Shown here piece after piece: positions 55,713 to 56,223 of a stretch of 56,223 nucleotides of DNA; the first letter of the stretch is position 1, and every line of letters begins with the position of its first letter. The stretch spans positions 1 to 56,223 of the forward strand of contig JAKAUM010000003.1 of assembly GCA_021827685.1 (NCBI GenBank), read 5' to 3'. This DNA is from a bacterium (lineage in GTDB: Bacteria; Patescibacteriota; Minisyncoccia; UBA6257; 2-01-FULL-56-20). The translations under genes and the position numbers were made by a program. The notes under the pieces are model-generated. The model ran no database searches. It was not told the origin of the DNA and worked only from the letters and a program-made list of their open reading frames with translations.

Positions 55713-55791
55713 GACCGCGGCAAACAGTCCCGCCGATATTGCCGCGGAAGGTTCCATTTCGGAAGGAGCCGTTCCCCGGGGATCCGTATAA
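55051..55791 (+). CDS. DeoR-like HTH protein with helical N-terminal domain
   Basis: C-terminal IFNIIRQSGNCRLRDLTAALPDYSERTLRYDLETLSLQGLVERIGNGG winged-HTH; helical N-terminus. Confidence 0.78.
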   Translation: MRENGNQSSNGVLTKAYEISYAAFRIASRTGSVALREHLERQALSLLDAATVENYGWINIVSRAIGYLIRFGGDVGLVNEENKETILRELAELDARVAGTEKPAVIEPVPLDDIFSGQEPLFRNELIRKARPAIRQTERKEDRDSEQLRERERESADPSIRQETIFNIIRQSGNCRLRDLTAALPDYSERTLRYDLETLSLQGLVERIGNGGPAVFYRIRQTAANSPADIAAEGSISEGAVPRGSV

Positions 55792-55846
55792 GATTTCCAC
55801 AGGATTGCGGGCTTCTTACGGGGTAACCTTTTTTTTCGACTTGCGT

Positions 55847-55852
55847 TATAAT
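55847..55852 (+). promoter_or_regulatory. Promoter -10 box for the structured RNA
   Basis: Perfect TATAAT in ttgcgttataattaccgcat about 10 nt before the RNA; -35 not clear. Confidence 0.5.
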
Positions 55853-55858
55853 TACCGC

Positions 55859-55990
55859 ATAGGTTCTGGTGTGAGGCTGGAACCGCTGAAGAGCGTAAAG
55901 CCGGGAAAGCCGGCACAAAGCGCCTCCGGATGAGATCCGAGGGCGCGGAGATGATGAAATCCAGCCTCGCCCAAAGCGAGCGTTTTCTTT
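55859..55990 (+). ncRNA. Candidate structured small RNA, multi-hairpin junction with intrinsic terminator
   Basis: Closing stem GTGAGGCTGGA (55871-55881) with TCCAGCCTCGC (55960-55970), hairpins CGCT-GAAG-AGCG, GCCGG-GAAAG-CCGGC and GCGCCTCCGGAT-GAG-ATCCGAGGGCGC, then CTCGC-CCAAA-GCGAG plus T-rich tract. Confidence 0.6.
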
Positions 55991-56223
55991 TATAAAAGAT
56001 AAAGACCCCGCGGCTTCTTCATTCTTCCTGCCGCCGCCTCCTCACAGCGGCTGCGGACAAGGGTGGAGAGACAGCGGTCCCTAAAAAAGTATTGCAACCA
56101 AAAGGTCGACGGCCCACGGCTCCATAACGGATCCAAAGGTCGATACCTCAAATAAACATTGTCGAAAACATAACTCATATAAATGTCTAGCAAAAAATTG
56201 GTTTCTGTGGTTCTCACGGTTTC

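Noticed and set aside
55990-56217. 75-aa minus-strand ORF at the window edge
   Set aside because: GTG start at the edge and no recognisable motif; it could be the 3' part of a gene outside the window or non-coding, so it is not called.
1-56223. CRISPR array, Cas, restriction-modification or transposase genes
   Set aside because: No regularly spaced direct repeats and no recognisable Cas, R-M or transposase proteins among the ORFs; the only recombinase is a Xer-type protein.
1-56223. Recoded TGA (alternative genetic code as in some CPR lineages)
   Set aside because: TGA is used as a terminal stop in clear genes such as glyA and folA's upstream neighbour; no in-frame TGA was seen in core genes.

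Overview
The window is a gene-dense, high-GC bacterial chromosomal segment. Its style fits a Candidate Phyla Radiation (Patescibacteria/Parcubacteria-like) genome: tRNAs without encoded CCA, arrays of short T4SS-pilin-like membrane proteins, TrmB-type and DeoR-like HTH regulators, a single Xer recombinase and many small secreted or membrane proteins. This placement is inference, not a search result. Core genes include ftsH, folA/thyA/dcd/glyA/folD, rpsA, gyrA, xer, rpsO/pnp, recA, ftsK, a nifS-like cysteine desulfurase, htrA and clpB, plus nine tRNAs (Gly-TCC, Ile-TAT, His, Val, Arg, Pro, Phe, Leu, Lys). Accessory zones lie at about 4.1-8.8 kb, 10.3-12.2 kb, 22.4-23.7 kb, 30.0-34.3 kb (pilin-like array), 35.1-36.3 kb and 55.0-56.2 kb. 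The signals most worth following up are: (a) a structured RNA candidate at about 55,860-55,990 with a long closing stem, three internal hairpins and an overlapping terminator, next to an HTH gene carrying repeated TGCCGGATT motifs; (b) the pilin-like array, with one member fused to a possible M15-like zinc peptidase domain; (c) a tandem Cys-repeat secreted protein; (d) an unassigned 408-aa protein next to a tRNA; (e) an NYN-domain protein inserted between rpsO and pnp; (f) tRNA/mRNA junctions with essentially no spacing. All calls come from reading the sequence and supplied ORFs; no database search was possible.
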